The notes under the pieces were generated by a model, which saw nothing but the letters and a program-made list of their open reading frames with translations, was not told where the DNA came from and ran no database searches. This document shows, one piece after another, positions 52,210-61,886 of a stretch of 64,000 nucleotides of DNA (positions are counted from its first letter, which is position 1; each line of letters begins with the position of its first letter). Origin of the DNA: Burkholderia guangdongensis (GTDB taxonomy: Bacteria > Pseudomonadota > Gammaproteobacteria > Burkholderiales > Burkholderiaceae); NCBI RefSeq assembly GCF_013403875.1, contig NZ_JACBNX010000001.1:372001-436000 (forward strand), given 5' to 3'. Made by a program: the position numbers and the translations under genes.

Positions 52210-53415
52210 ATGTCGCAAAAGGAAATCAAGACCGGCGACGCCGATGCGCTCGACGGGATTCTGGTTCGCTTCTACGATTCGGTGCTCGAGCCGGATGCGC
52301 TGCTCGATGCACTGACGGCTTTCGATCGCTGGATCGGCAGCAGCGTCGCGCATCTGGTCGCATGGGATTCGGCGACGCAGACCGCGCCGCTGAGCCTGAT
52401 GACGCGGCCGGAATATCTGATGGCCGGCGATGCTTATGCGCAATACTACGGTGCGATCGATCCACGTCGCGCGTTGATGATGCGCCGTCCCGTCGGCGAC
52501 GTATTTTCGTGCGCGGATCATTTCGACGACCGTTTCGTCGGCCGCGACGAGTTTTATCAGGATCTGCTGATTCCGCACGGCATTCGTTATATCGCCGGCG
52601 GCTGTCTTTTTCGCGAAGACACGCTCGATATTTATGTCGCGTTCAATCATTCGATCGGCCAGCCGGCATTTTCTGCGACGCAAAAGCGCGCGATCCGGCG
52701 CCTGATGCCGCATCTGAAGCAGACACTGCGGCTGATGATGCGCACCGAATCGCTGCGGGCCGGCCTGTTCGCGGGCGATCGGGCCCTCGATGCGATGGAG
52801 CAGGGGGTCGTCGTCATCGATCGGCGCAACGAGGTCGTGTTCTGCAATCGCAGCGCGCAAGCGTGGCTGGGCACGCAGCGGACGGCGCGCGCGTCCGGTC
52901 GCCGGATCGAGACCGCGGGCTTCTGGAAAGACGCGCTGCTCGCCGCGATGGAGCGCGTGCGCGTGCATCGCCGCCCGGAGAGCCTGACGGTTCGCGACGC
53001 GCGGCAGACGTGGCATCTGACGGTGCTCGCGCTGCCGTCCGCGGAGCGTGGCGCGCCCGCGTTCCGGGCTGCGGACCTGATGCTGACGGTCACGTGCGCG
53101 CAGCGGACGGCGGCGGCGACCGAGCGGCAGCTCGCGCAGATGTTCGGCCTGACGCCCGCCGAGGCACGACTCGCGCACGGACTCGCGACGGGCCTGTCGC
53201 TCGACGAGCATGCGGCCGCCGGCGGCATCACGACGACGACCGCGCGCAACCAGCTGCGCGCGGTGCTCGCGAAGACCGGACAGCGCCGTCAGCAGGATCT
53301 GGTGCGGATGCTCGTATCCCTGCCGTCGTTTGCCGATCAGAGCCCGGTCGATGTCACGACCCTGGGCGAGCCTGGGCCTCGATCGCCGAAGCCGCGCATC
53401 GCTGAGGCACAATAG
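52210..53415 (+). CDS. LuxR-type helix-turn-helix regulator
   Basis: 401 residues. A long N-terminal sensory part (about 1-320) includes a PAS-like stretch ALDAMEQGVVVIDRRNEVVFCNRSAQAWLG. The C-terminal LuxR HTH is FGLTPAEARLAHGLATGLSLDEHAAAGGITTTTARNQLRAVLAKTGQRRQQDLVRML. There is no receiver or autoinducer domain, so the signal is unknown. The ATG is reasonable (AACGCCTGT upstream is a weak ribosome site). Target genes may include the divergent lipoprotein. Confidence 0.85.
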   Translation: MSQKEIKTGDADALDGILVRFYDSVLEPDALLDALTAFDRWIGSSVAHLVAWDSATQTAPLSLMTRPEYLMAGDAYAQYYGAIDPRRALMMRRPVGDVFSCADHFDDRFVGRDEFYQDLLIPHGIRYIAGGCLFREDTLDIYVAFNHSIGQPAFSATQKRAIRRLMPHLKQTLRLMMRTESLRAGLFAGDRALDAMEQGVVVIDRRNEVVFCNRSAQAWLGTQRTARASGRRIETAGFWKDALLAAMERVRVHRRPESLTVRDARQTWHLTVLALPSAERGAPAFRAADLMLTVTCAQRTAAATERQLAQMFGLTPAEARLAHGLATGLSLDEHAAAGGITTTTARNQLRAVLAKTGQRRQQDLVRMLVSLPSFADQSPVDVTTLGEPGPRSPKPRIAEAQ

Positions 53416-53488
53416 CCAGATCGTTCGCGCGCGGCGCGTCGGGCGCCACATGGCCGCCCGGACGTCTCGCGATCCGGAAGGGGGCGCC

Positions 53489-54103
53489 ATGATCTCGCCG
53501 ATTGGGCTGCTGCTGTTCGACATGGAAGGCGTGCTGTCCCACTACGACCGCGCCGTGCGCGTCGCGCGGCTGGCGGCGATCACCGGCGCGCCGCCCGACG
53601 CGATCCGGCACGCGATCTGGGGTTCCGGGCTCGAGGCGCGCGCCGACGCCGGCGAGCTGTCGCCGGACGACTATCTGACCGCGCTCGGCGATCTGCTGAA
53701 CTGCCGCGTCACGCGCGACGACTGGCTCGCGTCGCGCCACGCGTCGATCACGCCGAACGACGCGGCGCTCGCGCTCGCCGCGCGGGCCGGCGAACGGCAC
53801 CGGATCGCGGTGCTGACGAACAACAGCTCGCTCGTCACCGATCACCTCGGCTATCTGAACCCGCCCGTCGCGCGGCTGTTCGGCGCGGACGTGTTTCCGT
53901 CGGCGGCGTTCGACGCGGTGAAGCCGGCGGCGCGGACCTATCTGGGCTGCGTCGCGTGCCTCGGCGCGCAGCCGGATGCGACGCTCTTCATCGACGATAC
54001 CGACGCGAACGTCGCCGGCGCGATCGACGCCGGCCTGCACGGCTACCGGTTCACCGATGCCGATGCACTCGGCGACGAGTTGCGGCGGCGCGGGTTGATC
54101 TAA
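53489..54103 (+). CDS. HAD superfamily hydrolase (DxE variant)
   Basis: 204 residues from ATG 53489 (GGAAGGGGG upstream). Motif I reads LLFDMEGVLSHYD: the nucleophile Asp11 is present but the usual second Asp is Glu13. Motif II ser/thr is VLTNNSS, motif III Lys is AVKPAARTYL and motif IV FIDDTDANVAGA. Probably a phosphatase of a small metabolite, but the DxE substitution questions its chemistry. No clear operon partner; follows the LuxR-type gene closely. Confidence 0.85.
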   Translation: MISPIGLLLFDMEGVLSHYDRAVRVARLAAITGAPPDAIRHAIWGSGLEARADAGELSPDDYLTALGDLLNCRVTRDDWLASRHASITPNDAALALAARAGERHRIAVLTNNSSLVTDHLGYLNPPVARLFGADVFPSAAFDAVKPAARTYLGCVACLGAQPDATLFIDDTDANVAGAIDAGLHGYRFTDADALGDELRRRGLI

Positions 54104-54225
54104 CGATCGTCGGTGGCCGGAAACAAACAGTAACCGATCGTGCTGCCGCGAAATTTTACGGAGACATAAGCTAGAAGCGTGCACGGGCGCGTGTCGAGGT
54201 CGCCCGGATCGACACTGGAGCTGAA

Positions 54226-54690
54226 ATGAAGCCGATTTCCGCCGCGAAACCCGCGGTTTTCGTCGCCGCCGCCGCTGCCGCCATGCTCGGCGGCTGCTAT
54301 TACTATCCGGGCCCGTACTACGCGTCGGTGCCGGCCGCGTACACGCAGCGCGACATGCCGGTTTCGCCGGCGCCGGCCAGCGGCGCGGCCGTGAACCCGG
54401 GCCCGTACGCGAGCCCCCTGTCGCCGGACTACGGCGAGTCGCCGGTGTACGCGGCGCCGTACCCCTATCCGTATCCCTATCCGTACTACTACCCGCCTTA
54501 TTACCCCGGCTGGTATGACTGCTGCTGGCCGCCGGTGGCGCTCGGGTTCGGCTTCGGCTTCGGATTCCGCGGTGGCCACGGCGGACATTTCGATGGTCGG
54601 CGCGGCGGCGGCCATTTTGGCGGTCATTTCGGCGGCGGCCATATGGGTGGCGGCCATATGGGCGGCGGATCGGGCTGGATCCGGCACTGA
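54226..54690 (+). CDS. Tyr/Pro/Gly-rich small lipoprotein
   Basis: 154 residues. Signal and lipobox MKPISAAKPAVFVAAAAAAMLGGC, then YYYPGPYYASVP, a PYPYPYPYPYYYPPYYPGWY block and a C-terminal Gly/His-rich part (GGHFGGHFGGGHMGGGHMGGG). Likely outer-membrane anchored; the His-rich tail could bind metals. Function unknown. Next to the SH3 protein gene with a 47-base gap, same direction. Confidence 0.8.
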   Translation: MKPISAAKPAVFVAAAAAAMLGGCYYYPGPYYASVPAAYTQRDMPVSPAPASGAAVNPGPYASPLSPDYGESPVYAAPYPYPYPYPYYYPPYYPGWYDCCWPPVALGFGFGFGFRGGHGGHFDGRRGGGHFGGHFGGGHMGGGHMGGGSGWIRH

Positions 54691-54737
54691 TCCGGACGCG
54701 CGCGGCCGGGCCGGCGGGCCGTGCAGGAGGTGTCATC

Positions 54738-55478
54738 ATGAAAAACGCGATCGTCCGATGCCTGTGCATCGGCTTTCTCGGGCTGCTCGCGCTGCCGGGC
54801 GCGGCGTTTGCGCAGACCGAGGCCTACACGAACGGCCCCGCGAACCTGCGCGCCGGGCCCGCGCCCGACTATCCGCTCGTCGCGCAGATTCCGGAAGGCG
54901 TGCTCGTCTCCGTGATCGGCTGCGTGAGCGATTACACGTGGTGCGACGTCGCGCTGCCGAACCTGCGCGGCTGGATCTACGCGGGGCGGCTCGACTATCC
55001 GTACGAAGGCGGCGAGGTGCCGCTGCTCGATTACGGCGCGACGATCGGCTTCCCGATCGAAGTGTTCGCCATCGATTCGTACTGGGATCAGTTCTATGTG
55101 AATCAGCCGTTTTTTCGCGACCGCGATCATTTCCGGCATCGCGTGGGGCCGCGGATGGAGCCGCGCATCGGCCCCGGCGGCATCCCGCCGGCGCACGCGC
55201 ATCCGCAGATCGAGCGCGGGCCGGGCGGCGTGATCGGGCAGCCGGGCATCAGGCCGTCCGGGCCGCCGGGCGGCTGGGGCGGAGGCCGCGAGCCGCGGCC
55301 GCAGGTCGTACAGCCGGGCATTGTGCGTAACCCCGGCGGGCCGATGATGCATGCGCCCGGGCCGGCCCCGCGCGTGACGGTGACGTTGCCGCCGCCGGGC
55401 CGGCAGGGTGGCGGAGGCGGCGGTGAGCGCGGCGCCGTCCGCGAAGGGGGCGGCGGCCACGGCGGCAGTCTGGATTAG
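54738..55478 (+). CDS. Exported SH3-domain protein
   Basis: 246 residues. Signal peptide MKNAIVRCLCIGFLGLLALPGAAFA, cleavage near residue 25. A bacterial SH3 (SH3b) domain follows: AYTNGPANLRAGPAPDYPLVAQIPEGVLVSVIGCVSDYTWCDVALPNLRGWIYAGRLDY. The rest is Pro/Gly/Arg-rich (about 130-246) and probably disordered. A periplasmic or envelope role, perhaps cell-wall binding, is inferred. Probably co-transcribed with the preceding lipoprotein. Confidence 0.85.
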   Translation: MKNAIVRCLCIGFLGLLALPGAAFAQTEAYTNGPANLRAGPAPDYPLVAQIPEGVLVSVIGCVSDYTWCDVALPNLRGWIYAGRLDYPYEGGEVPLLDYGATIGFPIEVFAIDSYWDQFYVNQPFFRDRDHFRHRVGPRMEPRIGPGGIPPAHAHPQIERGPGGVIGQPGIRPSGPPGGWGGGREPRPQVVQPGIVRNPGGPMMHAPGPAPRVTVTLPPPGRQGGGGGGERGAVREGGGGHGGSLD

Positions 55479-55504
55479 CGGCACGACTGACCGCGGGCGC
55501 ACGA

Positions 55505-55529
55505 GATAAAAAGACCCGGCAGCGCCGGG
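55505..55529 (-). terminator. Rho-independent terminator of the cytochrome b561 gene
   Basis: On the minus strand CCCGGC-GCT-GCCGGG is followed by TCTTTTTATC. Stem, short loop and U-tract are all in order, about 70 bases after the leftward gene's stop. Confidence 0.85.
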
Positions 55530-55599
55530 CTCGAAGCGGGCGACGCGTCCGGACGGCACGGCCGTCGTCCGGCGCGACGTCGCCCGGCGTGGAACGGGT

Positions 55600-56133
55600 T
55601 CAGAACATCCGGTCGAGCACGCCGTCGCGCATCACGAAGCGATGCGCGAGCGCCGCGCATGCGTGCAGGCCGATCAGGATCACGAACGCGGTTGCCATCG
55701 CGCTGTGCCACTCGCCGATTGCCGCGCCGAGCGAGTGCGGCGCGGCGAGCGTCGGCAGCGCGAGCGACTGGCCGAGGCCGACGGTCCAGCCGCGGCCGTT
55801 CGCGTTCAGCCAGCCGAGCAGCGGCACCACGATCAGCCCCAGATAGAGCAGCTTGTGCGTCGCGTTCGCGACGAGCGCGAGCGCCGGATGCTGGTCGACC
55901 GGCGCAATGCCGCGCCGCGCGCCGGACCAGAACAGGCGCGGCACCGCGATCAGCAGCAACAGCACGCCGACGTCGACGTGCAGCAGCATCAGGCCGAGTG
56001 GCTTCGACATCGAGTCGGCGTCGGGCATCGTCCAGCCGAGTGCGAACTGCACGACGATCAGCAGCATCGTCGCCCAGTGAAACAGGCGGGTCAGCAGGTC
56101 GTGGCGCGACGTGGCGGCGGGGGTGGTGGGCAT
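55600..56133 (-). CDS. Cytochrome b561
   Basis: 177 residues with four membrane helices. Haem-ligand His residues are in LLTRLFHWATMLLIV, LMLLHVDVGVLLLL, IGEWHSAMA and LHACAALAHRFV, as in bacterial b561 (CybB-like). Integral in the inner membrane; transfers electrons between quinone pool and periplasmic acceptors, for example superoxide. Monocistronic, with a good terminator at 55505-55529. The start follows GGAGGCCGATC. Confidence 0.92.
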   Translation of the reverse strand: MPTTPAATSRHDLLTRLFHWATMLLIVVQFALGWTMPDADSMSKPLGLMLLHVDVGVLLLLIAVPRLFWSGARRGIAPVDQHPALALVANATHKLLYLGLIVVPLLGWLNANGRGWTVGLGQSLALPTLAAPHSLGAAIGEWHSAMATAFVILIGLHACAALAHRFVMRDGVLDRMF

Positions 56134-56305
56134 GATCGGCCTCCGGAGCGGTTGCGCGGCCCGGACGCCCGGCGCGCCGGCATGGCGCGTCGCGGGCGGG
56201 CCGCGGATGAGGCGATCATCGGGGCGGGTGGCTTATCGGAACCTTAAGGGCATGCGGGTGCTCAAGAGGGCGCAGGCAGTGACCCTCGGCAGCGGCGGGC
56301 GCGGC

Positions 56306-56332
56306 GGCGGGTGGGGCGGCGGGTGGGGCGGG
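56306..56332 (+). repeat. 12-bp tandem repeat forming a G-quadruplex motif
   Basis: GGCGGGTGGGGC occurs twice in tandem (56306-56317, 56318-56329). The G-tracts GGG-T-GGGG-CGGC-GGG-T-GGGG-C-GGG satisfy the canonical G4 pattern. It lies between cytochrome b561 and the glycine-zipper gene. Confidence 0.75.
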
Positions 56333-56446
56333 CCGCCCGATCGCTTTTCTGTTACAAATCTTGCAAACGGGCGACGTTTCAGAAACAAAATGCCGCGTGC
56401 CGCTTGGATATACTTCGCCGCGTTCAAACGCGAAGGGCTTTCCAAA

Positions 56447-56884
56447 ATGTCGAAGAAAATCATCCAGATTCTCGCCGTCGCGGCGCTGACCGCCGCGGCT
56501 TCCCTGCCGGCAGTCGCAGGCGACCTGAACAACGCGCTCGGCGGCGGCCTCGGCGGCGCGGCCGGCGCGGCGATCGGCGGCGCGGTCGGCGGCAGCACGG
56601 GTTCGGTGATCGGCGGCGCGATCGGCGGTGGCGCCGGCGGCGCGGTCACGTCGAACCGTCGCGAGCGCACCGGCGCGATCATCGGCGGCGCGCTCGGCGG
56701 CGGCGCCGGCACCGCGGCGGGCAACGCGATGGGCGGCCGCGCGGGCGGGATCGTCGGCGGCGGGATGGGCGGCGCCGCCGGCGCGGCGCTCGGCGGCCAC
56801 GTGTCGCGCTCGAACTCGTACGCGCACGACTATCGCCGCGGGTATCACGGCAAGCGTCATCACGGGCATCGTCACTGGGACTGA
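56447..56884 (+). CDS. Glycine-zipper exported protein
   Basis: 145 residues from ATG 56447 (GAAGGGC upstream). Signal peptide MSKKIIQILAVAALTAAASLPAVA. Most of the mature chain is Gly/Ala zipper: GGGLGGAAGAAIGGAVGGSTGSVIGGAIGGG and similar blocks. The C-terminus is basic and His-rich (YHGKRHHGHRHWD). Such proteins insert into or associate with the outer membrane. A TATACT at 56409 may be its -10 box. The alternative N-terminal frame extension back to 56111 crosses the G4 region and is rejected. Confidence 0.85.
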   Translation: MSKKIIQILAVAALTAAASLPAVAGDLNNALGGGLGGAAGAAIGGAVGGSTGSVIGGAIGGGAGGAVTSNRRERTGAIIGGALGGGAGTAAGNAMGGRAGGIVGGGMGGAAGAALGGHVSRSNSYAHDYRRGYHGKRHHGHRHWD

Positions 56885-57092
56885 TCCGGACCAGCTGTGA
56901 GCCCCAGCGGGGCGACGCGATGGCCGCGTCGCCCCGTGTCGTTTGTAGGCGTCGTTTGTGAGTGTCGGTTGTAGGCGTCGTTTGTGGGCAAGATCGACGC
57001 GCAACGAGCGTCGCCAAGACCGGCGGCGCGCCGTCAGCGCGTCATTGACGGCACGCTCGGCGTCACGTCCGGCAGACATGCGCCGCCGCCGG

Positions 57093-58112
57093 TCAATCGA
57101 GCAGCGTCAGGATTTCGTCGTACAGCGCGCGCGGCACCCGCACGCCGTTCGCCTCGCTCCGGCGCCGCGCATCGAAGCGCCGCTGCGACGGCAGCCGCGC
57201 ACCCTGCGCGACGATCGACTCGAGCATCCGCTCGCCGCGCGCGAGCCCGGCGTCGAGTTCGTCGCCGAGAAACACCTTCGGATCGAACGCGATCACGAGC
57301 TCGCCGTGGCACGGCGTCGCGCCGACGCCTTCGTCGAACGCCATCGACTCCTGGCTCGTCATGTCGCCGATCAGCGCGCCGCCGAGCAGCTCGACCATCG
57401 CCGCGAGCGCCGAACCCTTGTGCCCGCCGAACGTGCGCATCGCGCCTTGCAGCGCGGCCTTCGGATCGGTGGTTGGCGCGCCGTCAGGGCCGATCGCCCA
57501 GTGCGACGGAATCGGCTTGCCCTGTTTCGCGTGCAGCTCGATGTCGCCGCGCGCGATCGCGCTCGTCGCGAAGTCGAACACGAACGGCACGCCGCCCGGG
57601 CGCGGCCACGCGAACGCGATCGGGTTCGTGCCGAACACCGGCTTCGACCCGCCCTCGGGCGCGACCCAGCTATGGCTCGGATTCATCGCGATGGCCGCCA
57701 GCCCGTGCGCCGCGATCGCTTCGACCTCCGGCCACAGCGCCGAGAAGTGGTAGCAGTGGTTGATCGCCATCGCGGCGATGCCGAATTGCTTCGCCATCCG
57801 GACGAGTTCCGGCAGCCCCGTCTCGAAACTCAGCAGCGAGAAGCCGCGATGCGCGTCGACCGACACGATGCACGGCGACAGCGCGCGCATCGTCGGCACG
57901 GCCTGCGGATCGACCTTGCCCTGCTTCAGCGAGCGCACGCAGACGAGCAGCCGGTACACGCCGTGCGAATGGCACTCATCGCGCTGGCCCTGCGTGATCA
58001 CGTTCGCGATCGCGCGCGCGTGCGCGTCGGACATCCCGTTGTGCGTGAGTACGCGCAGCGCGAGCGCGTGCACGTCGTCGAGCGACAGGACGACTTCAGC
58101 CGAATCAGCCAT
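57093..58112 (-). CDS. Ldh/DpkA family ketimine reductase (pyrroline-/piperideine-2-carboxylate reductase)
   Basis: 339 residues of the NAD(P)H-dependent Ldh/YlbC family, not the classical lactate dehydrogenases. [23 protein letters not shown] holds the catalytic His; [59 protein letters not shown] and [18 protein letters not shown] resemble P. putida DpkA as I remember it. Expected to reduce cyclic imines such as 1-pyrroline-2-carboxylate. Equivalent to lhpI of Pseudomonas hydroxyproline loci. Starts inside the end of the ALDH gene (8-base overlap). Confidence 0.82.
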   Translation of the reverse strand: MADSAEVVLSLDDVHALALRVLTHNGMSDAHARAIANVITQGQRDECHSHGVYRLLVCVRSLKQGKVDPQAVPTMRALSPCIVSVDAHRGFSLLSFETGLPELVRMAKQFGIAAMAINHCYHFSALWPEVEAIAAHGLAAIAMNPSHSWVAPEGGSKPVFGTNPIAFAWPRPGGVPFVFDFATSAIARGDIELHAKQGKPIPSHWAIGPDGAPTTDPKAALQGAMRTFGGHKGSALAAMVELLGGALIGDMTSQESMAFDEGVGATPCHGELVIAFDPKVFLGDELDAGLARGERMLESIVAQGARLPSQRRFDARRRSEANGVRVPRALYDEILTLLD

Positions 58113-59697
58113 GATTCGCCTCCCGCGCGGCGACGACGCCGTCGATGCGTTGCGCGACGTTCAGCGGATTGCCGTCGCGCAGCGCTGGCGGCAGCAGCGC
58201 GGCCGGCACGTCCTGATACGACACCGGGCGCAGGAAGCGCTCGATCGCGCGCGCGCCGACCGACGTCGTGCGCGTGTCGGACGTCGCCGGGAACGGGCCG
58301 CCGTGCACCATCGCATGGCCGACCTCGACGCCGGTGCCGAAGCCGTTCACGAGGATCCGGCCGGCCTTGCGCTCGAGCGTCGGCAGCAGCGTGCGGAACA
58401 GCGGCGCGTCGTCGTCGTCGAGGTGCGCGGCGATCGTCAACTGGCCTTCGAGCGACTTCAGCACGCGATGCAGCGTGCCGGCGTCCGCGCAGCGGACGAT
58501 CAGCGACGCCGGGCCGAACACCTCGTCGCGCAATTCGATGCATTCCATGAACGCGTCGGCCGACGTCGCGAACAGCGCGGCGCGCGCCTGATAGGCGCCG
58601 CCCTGCGCGCCTTCGGCGAGCGTGTCGACCGCGTCGTGCGCGCGCAGTTTCGCGACGCCGTCGCAGTAGGCCGCGTGGATCTGCGGCGTCAGCATCGTCT
58701 GCGCGGCGGCGGCGTCGAGCGCGGCGGCCGCCGTTTGCTCGAACGCGCGCAGCGCCGGGCCGTCGACCGCGAGGATCAGCCCCGGGTTCGTGCAGAACTG
58801 GCCGGCGCCGAGCGTCAGCGACGCCACGAACTGCGGCGCGATCGCTTCGCCGCGCGTCGCGACCGCGCCGGGCATCAGCAGCACCGGATTGATCGAGCTC
58901 ATTTCGGCATACACGGGAATCGGCTCGTGGCGCGCGGCCGCGATATGCATCAGCGCGACGCCGCCGCGGCGCGAGCCGGTGAAGCCGACCGCCTTGATTC
59001 GCGGATCGGCGACGAGCGCCTGGCCGATCTCGCGCGACGCGTCGAACAGCAGCGAGAACGTGCCGTCCGGCATCCCGCATTCGCGCACCGCCTGCTGGAT
59101 CGCGCGGCCGACGAGCTCGGACGTGCCCGGATGCGCGGAGTGCGCCTTCACGATCACCGGGCAGCCGGCCGCGAGCGCGGACGCGGTATCGCCGCCCGCG
59201 ACCGAGAAGGCGAGCGGGAAGTTCGATGCGCCGAACACCGCGACCGGCCCGATCGCGACGTTGCGCAGCCGCAGGTCGACGCGCGGCAGTGGTTTGCGGT
59301 CCGGGCGCGCCGGATCGATCCGCGCGTCGAGGAAGCCGCCGTCGCGCACGATCTGCGCGAACAGCGCGAGCTGGCCGACCGTGCGGCCGCGCTCGCCTTC
59401 GACGCGCGCGCGCGGCAGCCCCGATTCGGCGACGCAGCGGTCGATCAGTTCGTCGCCGAGCGCGAGGATCTGGCGGCCGATCGCGTCGAGGAATGCGGCG
59501 CGCGCTTCGAGGCCGGTTTCGCGATAGAGGTCGAACGCGTCGTCCGCGAGTGTGCACGCGGTGTCGAGGTCGTGCAGGCTCGCGCCGCCGAACGCGGGCT
59601 CGAGCGGCTCGCCGGTCGCAGCCGCGATCCCGCGTAACGTGCCGTTCTGTCCGGACACCGCGGATTGGCCGATCAGAAGCTGGCCTGTCAGTCGCAT
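58105..59697 (-). CDS. 2-oxoglutarate semialdehyde (2,5-dioxovalerate) dehydrogenase
   Basis: 530 residues, the length of the alpha-KGSA dehydrogenase branch of ALDHs. Asn159 in [10 protein letters not shown], general base Glu265 in [12 protein letters not shown], catalytic Cys302 in [12 protein letters not shown]. Oxidises 2-oxoglutarate semialdehyde to 2-oxoglutarate with NAD(P)+, the last step of hydroxyproline breakdown (called lhpG in Pseudomonas). It follows the deaminase gene. The ATG follows AAGGAGAACCCC. Confidence 0.9.
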   Translation of the reverse strand: MRLTGQLLIGQSAVSGQNGTLRGIAAATGEPLEPAFGGASLHDLDTACTLADDAFDLYRETGLEARAAFLDAIGRQILALGDELIDRCVAESGLPRARVEGERGRTVGQLALFAQIVRDGGFLDARIDPARPDRKPLPRVDLRLRNVAIGPVAVFGASNFPLAFSVAGGDTASALAAGCPVIVKAHSAHPGTSELVGRAIQQAVRECGMPDGTFSLLFDASREIGQALVADPRIKAVGFTGSRRGGVALMHIAAARHEPIPVYAEMSSINPVLLMPGAVATRGEAIAPQFVASLTLGAGQFCTNPGLILAVDGPALRAFEQTAAAALDAAAAQTMLTPQIHAAYCDGVAKLRAHDAVDTLAEGAQGGAYQARAALFATSADAFMECIELRDEVFGPASLIVRCADAGTLHRVLKSLEGQLTIAAHLDDDDAPLFRTLLPTLERKAGRILVNGFGTGVEVGHAMVHGGPFPATSDTRTTSVGARAIERFLRPVSYQDVPAALLPPALRDGNPLNVAQRIDGVVAAREANHG

Positions 59698-59782
59698 GGG
59701 GTTCTCCTTGGGGAAAGCCGGTGCCCCGCTGCCGGTTGAATGTTGATCAGCGCGTGGATCGGCGCGTCGATCAGCGCGTCGA

Positions 59783-60703
59783 TCAGAGGCCGACGTCCGG
59801 CAGCGTCGGGCGCGTTTCGAGCGCCTTCGCGACGACCGCCTTCACGTGCGCGAGCGCCTCGCCCTCGAGCGCGAGGCGCGGCGGGCGGGTGACCGCGCTG
59901 CCGCGGCCGACCAGCTCTTCGCACAGCTTGATGCACTGCACGAGGTCCGGGCGCGCGTCGAGGTGCAACAGCGGCATGAACCAGCGATACAGCGCGAGCG
60001 CTTCGTCGAAGCGCTTCTGCTTCGCGAGGCGGAACAGCGTCTCGCCTTCCTTCGGGAACACGTTCGACATCCCCGACACCCAGCCTTGCGCGCCGACCGC
60101 GATGCTCTCGACGATCACGTCGTCGAGGCCCGCGAACAGCACGAAGCGGTCGCCGACCGCATTGCGCAGGTCGATGAAGCGGCGCGTGTCGCCCGACGAA
60201 TCCTTGAAGCAGACGATGTTCTCGCAATCCTGCAGCGCGATCAGCACGTCCGGCGTCACGTCGTTCTTGTAGATCGGCGGGTTGTTGTAGACCATCACCG
60301 GCAGATCGGTGCTCGACGCGACCGCGCGAAAGTGCGCGGCGGTTTCGTGCGGCTTCGCCGAGTAGACGAGCGCGGGCATCACCATCACGCCGTCGACGCC
60401 GACGCGCTGCGCCTCGCGCACCGTGTTGCGCGCGAACTCGGTCGTGAACTCGGCCACGCCCGCGATCACCGGCACCCGGCCGCCGGCCGCGTCGCGCGCC
60501 GCTTCGATCACCGTGAGCTTTTCCGACGTCGACAGCGACGTGTTCTCGCCGACCGTGCCGCAGACGACGAGGCCCGACACGCCGTCGTCGACCAGCTTCT
60601 TCACGACGCGGTGCGTCGCGTCGACGTCGAGGGAAAAGTCAGGCTTGAACTGGGTGCTGACGGCCGGGAAAACCCCGGTCCATTGGATGGCATTGCGGCT
60701 CAC
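59783..60703 (-). CDS. lhpC: 1-pyrroline-4-hydroxy-2-carboxylate deaminase (DapA superfamily)
   Basis: 306 residues of the NAL/DapA (beta/alpha)8 superfamily. Schiff-base Lys167 in [15 protein letters not shown], catalytic Tyr139 in [10 protein letters not shown], substrate loop [10 protein letters not shown]. In this context it deaminates 1-pyrroline-4-hydroxy-2-carboxylate to 2-oxoglutarate semialdehyde. First gene of the leftward half of the locus; divergent from the epimerase gene. Without the locus it could pass as a generic dihydrodipicolinate synthase. Confidence 0.9.
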   Translation of the reverse strand: MSRNAIQWTGVFPAVSTQFKPDFSLDVDATHRVVKKLVDDGVSGLVVCGTVGENTSLSTSEKLTVIEAARDAAGGRVPVIAGVAEFTTEFARNTVREAQRVGVDGVMVMPALVYSAKPHETAAHFRAVASSTDLPVMVYNNPPIYKNDVTPDVLIALQDCENIVCFKDSSGDTRRFIDLRNAVGDRFVLFAGLDDVIVESIAVGAQGWVSGMSNVFPKEGETLFRLAKQKRFDEALALYRWFMPLLHLDARPDLVQCIKLCEELVGRGSAVTRPPRLALEGEALAHVKAVVAKALETRPTLPDVGL

Positions 60704-60810
60704 TGAAATCTCCTACATTCGTATCGGTCGGCCGACAGGGTGCGTCGGTATGGCGAGCAGTATCGCTGCGGGAATGCCCGGCAGGCTTGAGCCGTTTCCC
60801 GGAGCAAAAT

Positions 60811-60872
60811 GACGAAATCGGCACAATCGCCGGAGGGGGCGGGCTGGCGCCGGAGGCTATGCCGATTTCGTC
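60811..60872. promoter_or_regulatory. 13-bp inverted repeat in the divergent lhpC-lhpA promoter region
   Basis: GACGAAATCGGCA (60811-60823) and TGCCGATTTCGTC (60860-60872) are perfect inverted copies 36 bases apart, centre to centre about 49 bases. The placement on opposite sides of a divergent promoter region suggests paired binding sites of a locus regulator, which is not encoded in the window. Confidence 0.6.
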
Positions 60873-60953
60873 GTCGGCCTCATCGAAAACCCACAAGCGG
60901 ACGGACGCCGCACAGAGGAAGCTGTGCTCCTTTCCACCTTTCAGAGACGCGAG

Positions 60954-61886
60954 ATGAAGTCTATCCAGATCATCGATTCGCACACGGGCGGCGAACCCAC
61001 GCGGCTCGTCGTGTCCGGTTTCCCCGATCTCGGCCGCGGCTCGATGGCCGAGCGGCGCGCGCTGCTTGCGCAGGAATACGACCGCTGGCGCACCGCGTGC
61101 GTGCTCGAACCGCGCGGCAGCGACGTGCTGGTCGGCGCGCTGCTGTGCGAGCCGGTGTCGAAGGAAGCCGCCGCCGGCGTGATCTTCTTCAACAACACCG
61201 GCTATCTCGGGATGTGCGGGCACGGCACGATCGGCCTCGTGCGCACGCTCTTTTACATGGGCCGCATCGCGCCCGGCGTGCACCGGATCGAGACGCCGGT
61301 CGGCGACGTCGAGGCGACGCTGCACGACGACCTGAGCGTCAGCGTGCGCAACGTGCTCGCGTACCGCCATGCGAAGGACGTCGCCGTCGACGTGCCCGGC
61401 CATGGCACGGTGAAGGGCGACGTCGCGTGGGGCGGCAACTGGTTCTTCCTGATCAGCGGGCACGGGCAGCGCATCGCCGGCGACAACGTCGCGGCGCTGA
61501 CCGCGTATGCGTCGGCGGTGCGCGAAGGCCTGGAGAAAGCGGGCGTCACCGGCGTGAACGGCGGCGAGATCGATCACATCGAGCTGTTCGCGGACGATCC
61601 GCAATACGACAGCCGCAGCTTCGTGCTGTGCCCGGGCCTCGCATACGACCGCTCGCCGTGCGGCACCGGCACGAGCGCGAAGCTCGCGTGCCTCGCGGCC
61701 GACGGCAAGCTCGCGCCGGGCCAGGTGTGGCGGCAGGCGAGCGTGATCGGCAGCGTGTTCTCGGCGAGCTACGCCGAGGCCGATGGCGGGATCGTGCCGA
61801 CGATTCGCGGCAGCGCGCACCTGAGCGCCGAAGCGACGCTGCTGATCGACGACAGCGACCCGTTCGCGTGGGGCATCGCGTCGTGA
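60954..61886 (+). CDS. lhpA: 4-hydroxyproline 2-epimerase (proline racemase superfamily)
   Basis: 310 residues from ATG 60954. Both catalytic Cys are present: Cys88 in [14 protein letters not shown] and Cys236 in [13 protein letters not shown]. Presence of both Cys separates it from 3-hydroxyproline dehydratases, which have Thr/Ser at one. Converts trans-4-hydroxy-L-proline to cis-4-hydroxy-D-proline. The N-terminal [20 protein letters not shown] is the family opening. Its stop overlaps the next gene's GTG. Confidence 0.93.
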   Translation: MKSIQIIDSHTGGEPTRLVVSGFPDLGRGSMAERRALLAQEYDRWRTACVLEPRGSDVLVGALLCEPVSKEAAAGVIFFNNTGYLGMCGHGTIGLVRTLFYMGRIAPGVHRIETPVGDVEATLHDDLSVSVRNVLAYRHAKDVAVDVPGHGTVKGDVAWGGNWFFLISGHGQRIAGDNVAALTAYASAVREGLEKAGVTGVNGGEIDHIELFADDPQYDSRSFVLCPGLAYDRSPCGTGTSAKLACLAADGKLAPGQVWRQASVIGSVFSASYAEADGGIVPTIRGSAHLSAEATLLIDDSDPFAWGIAS

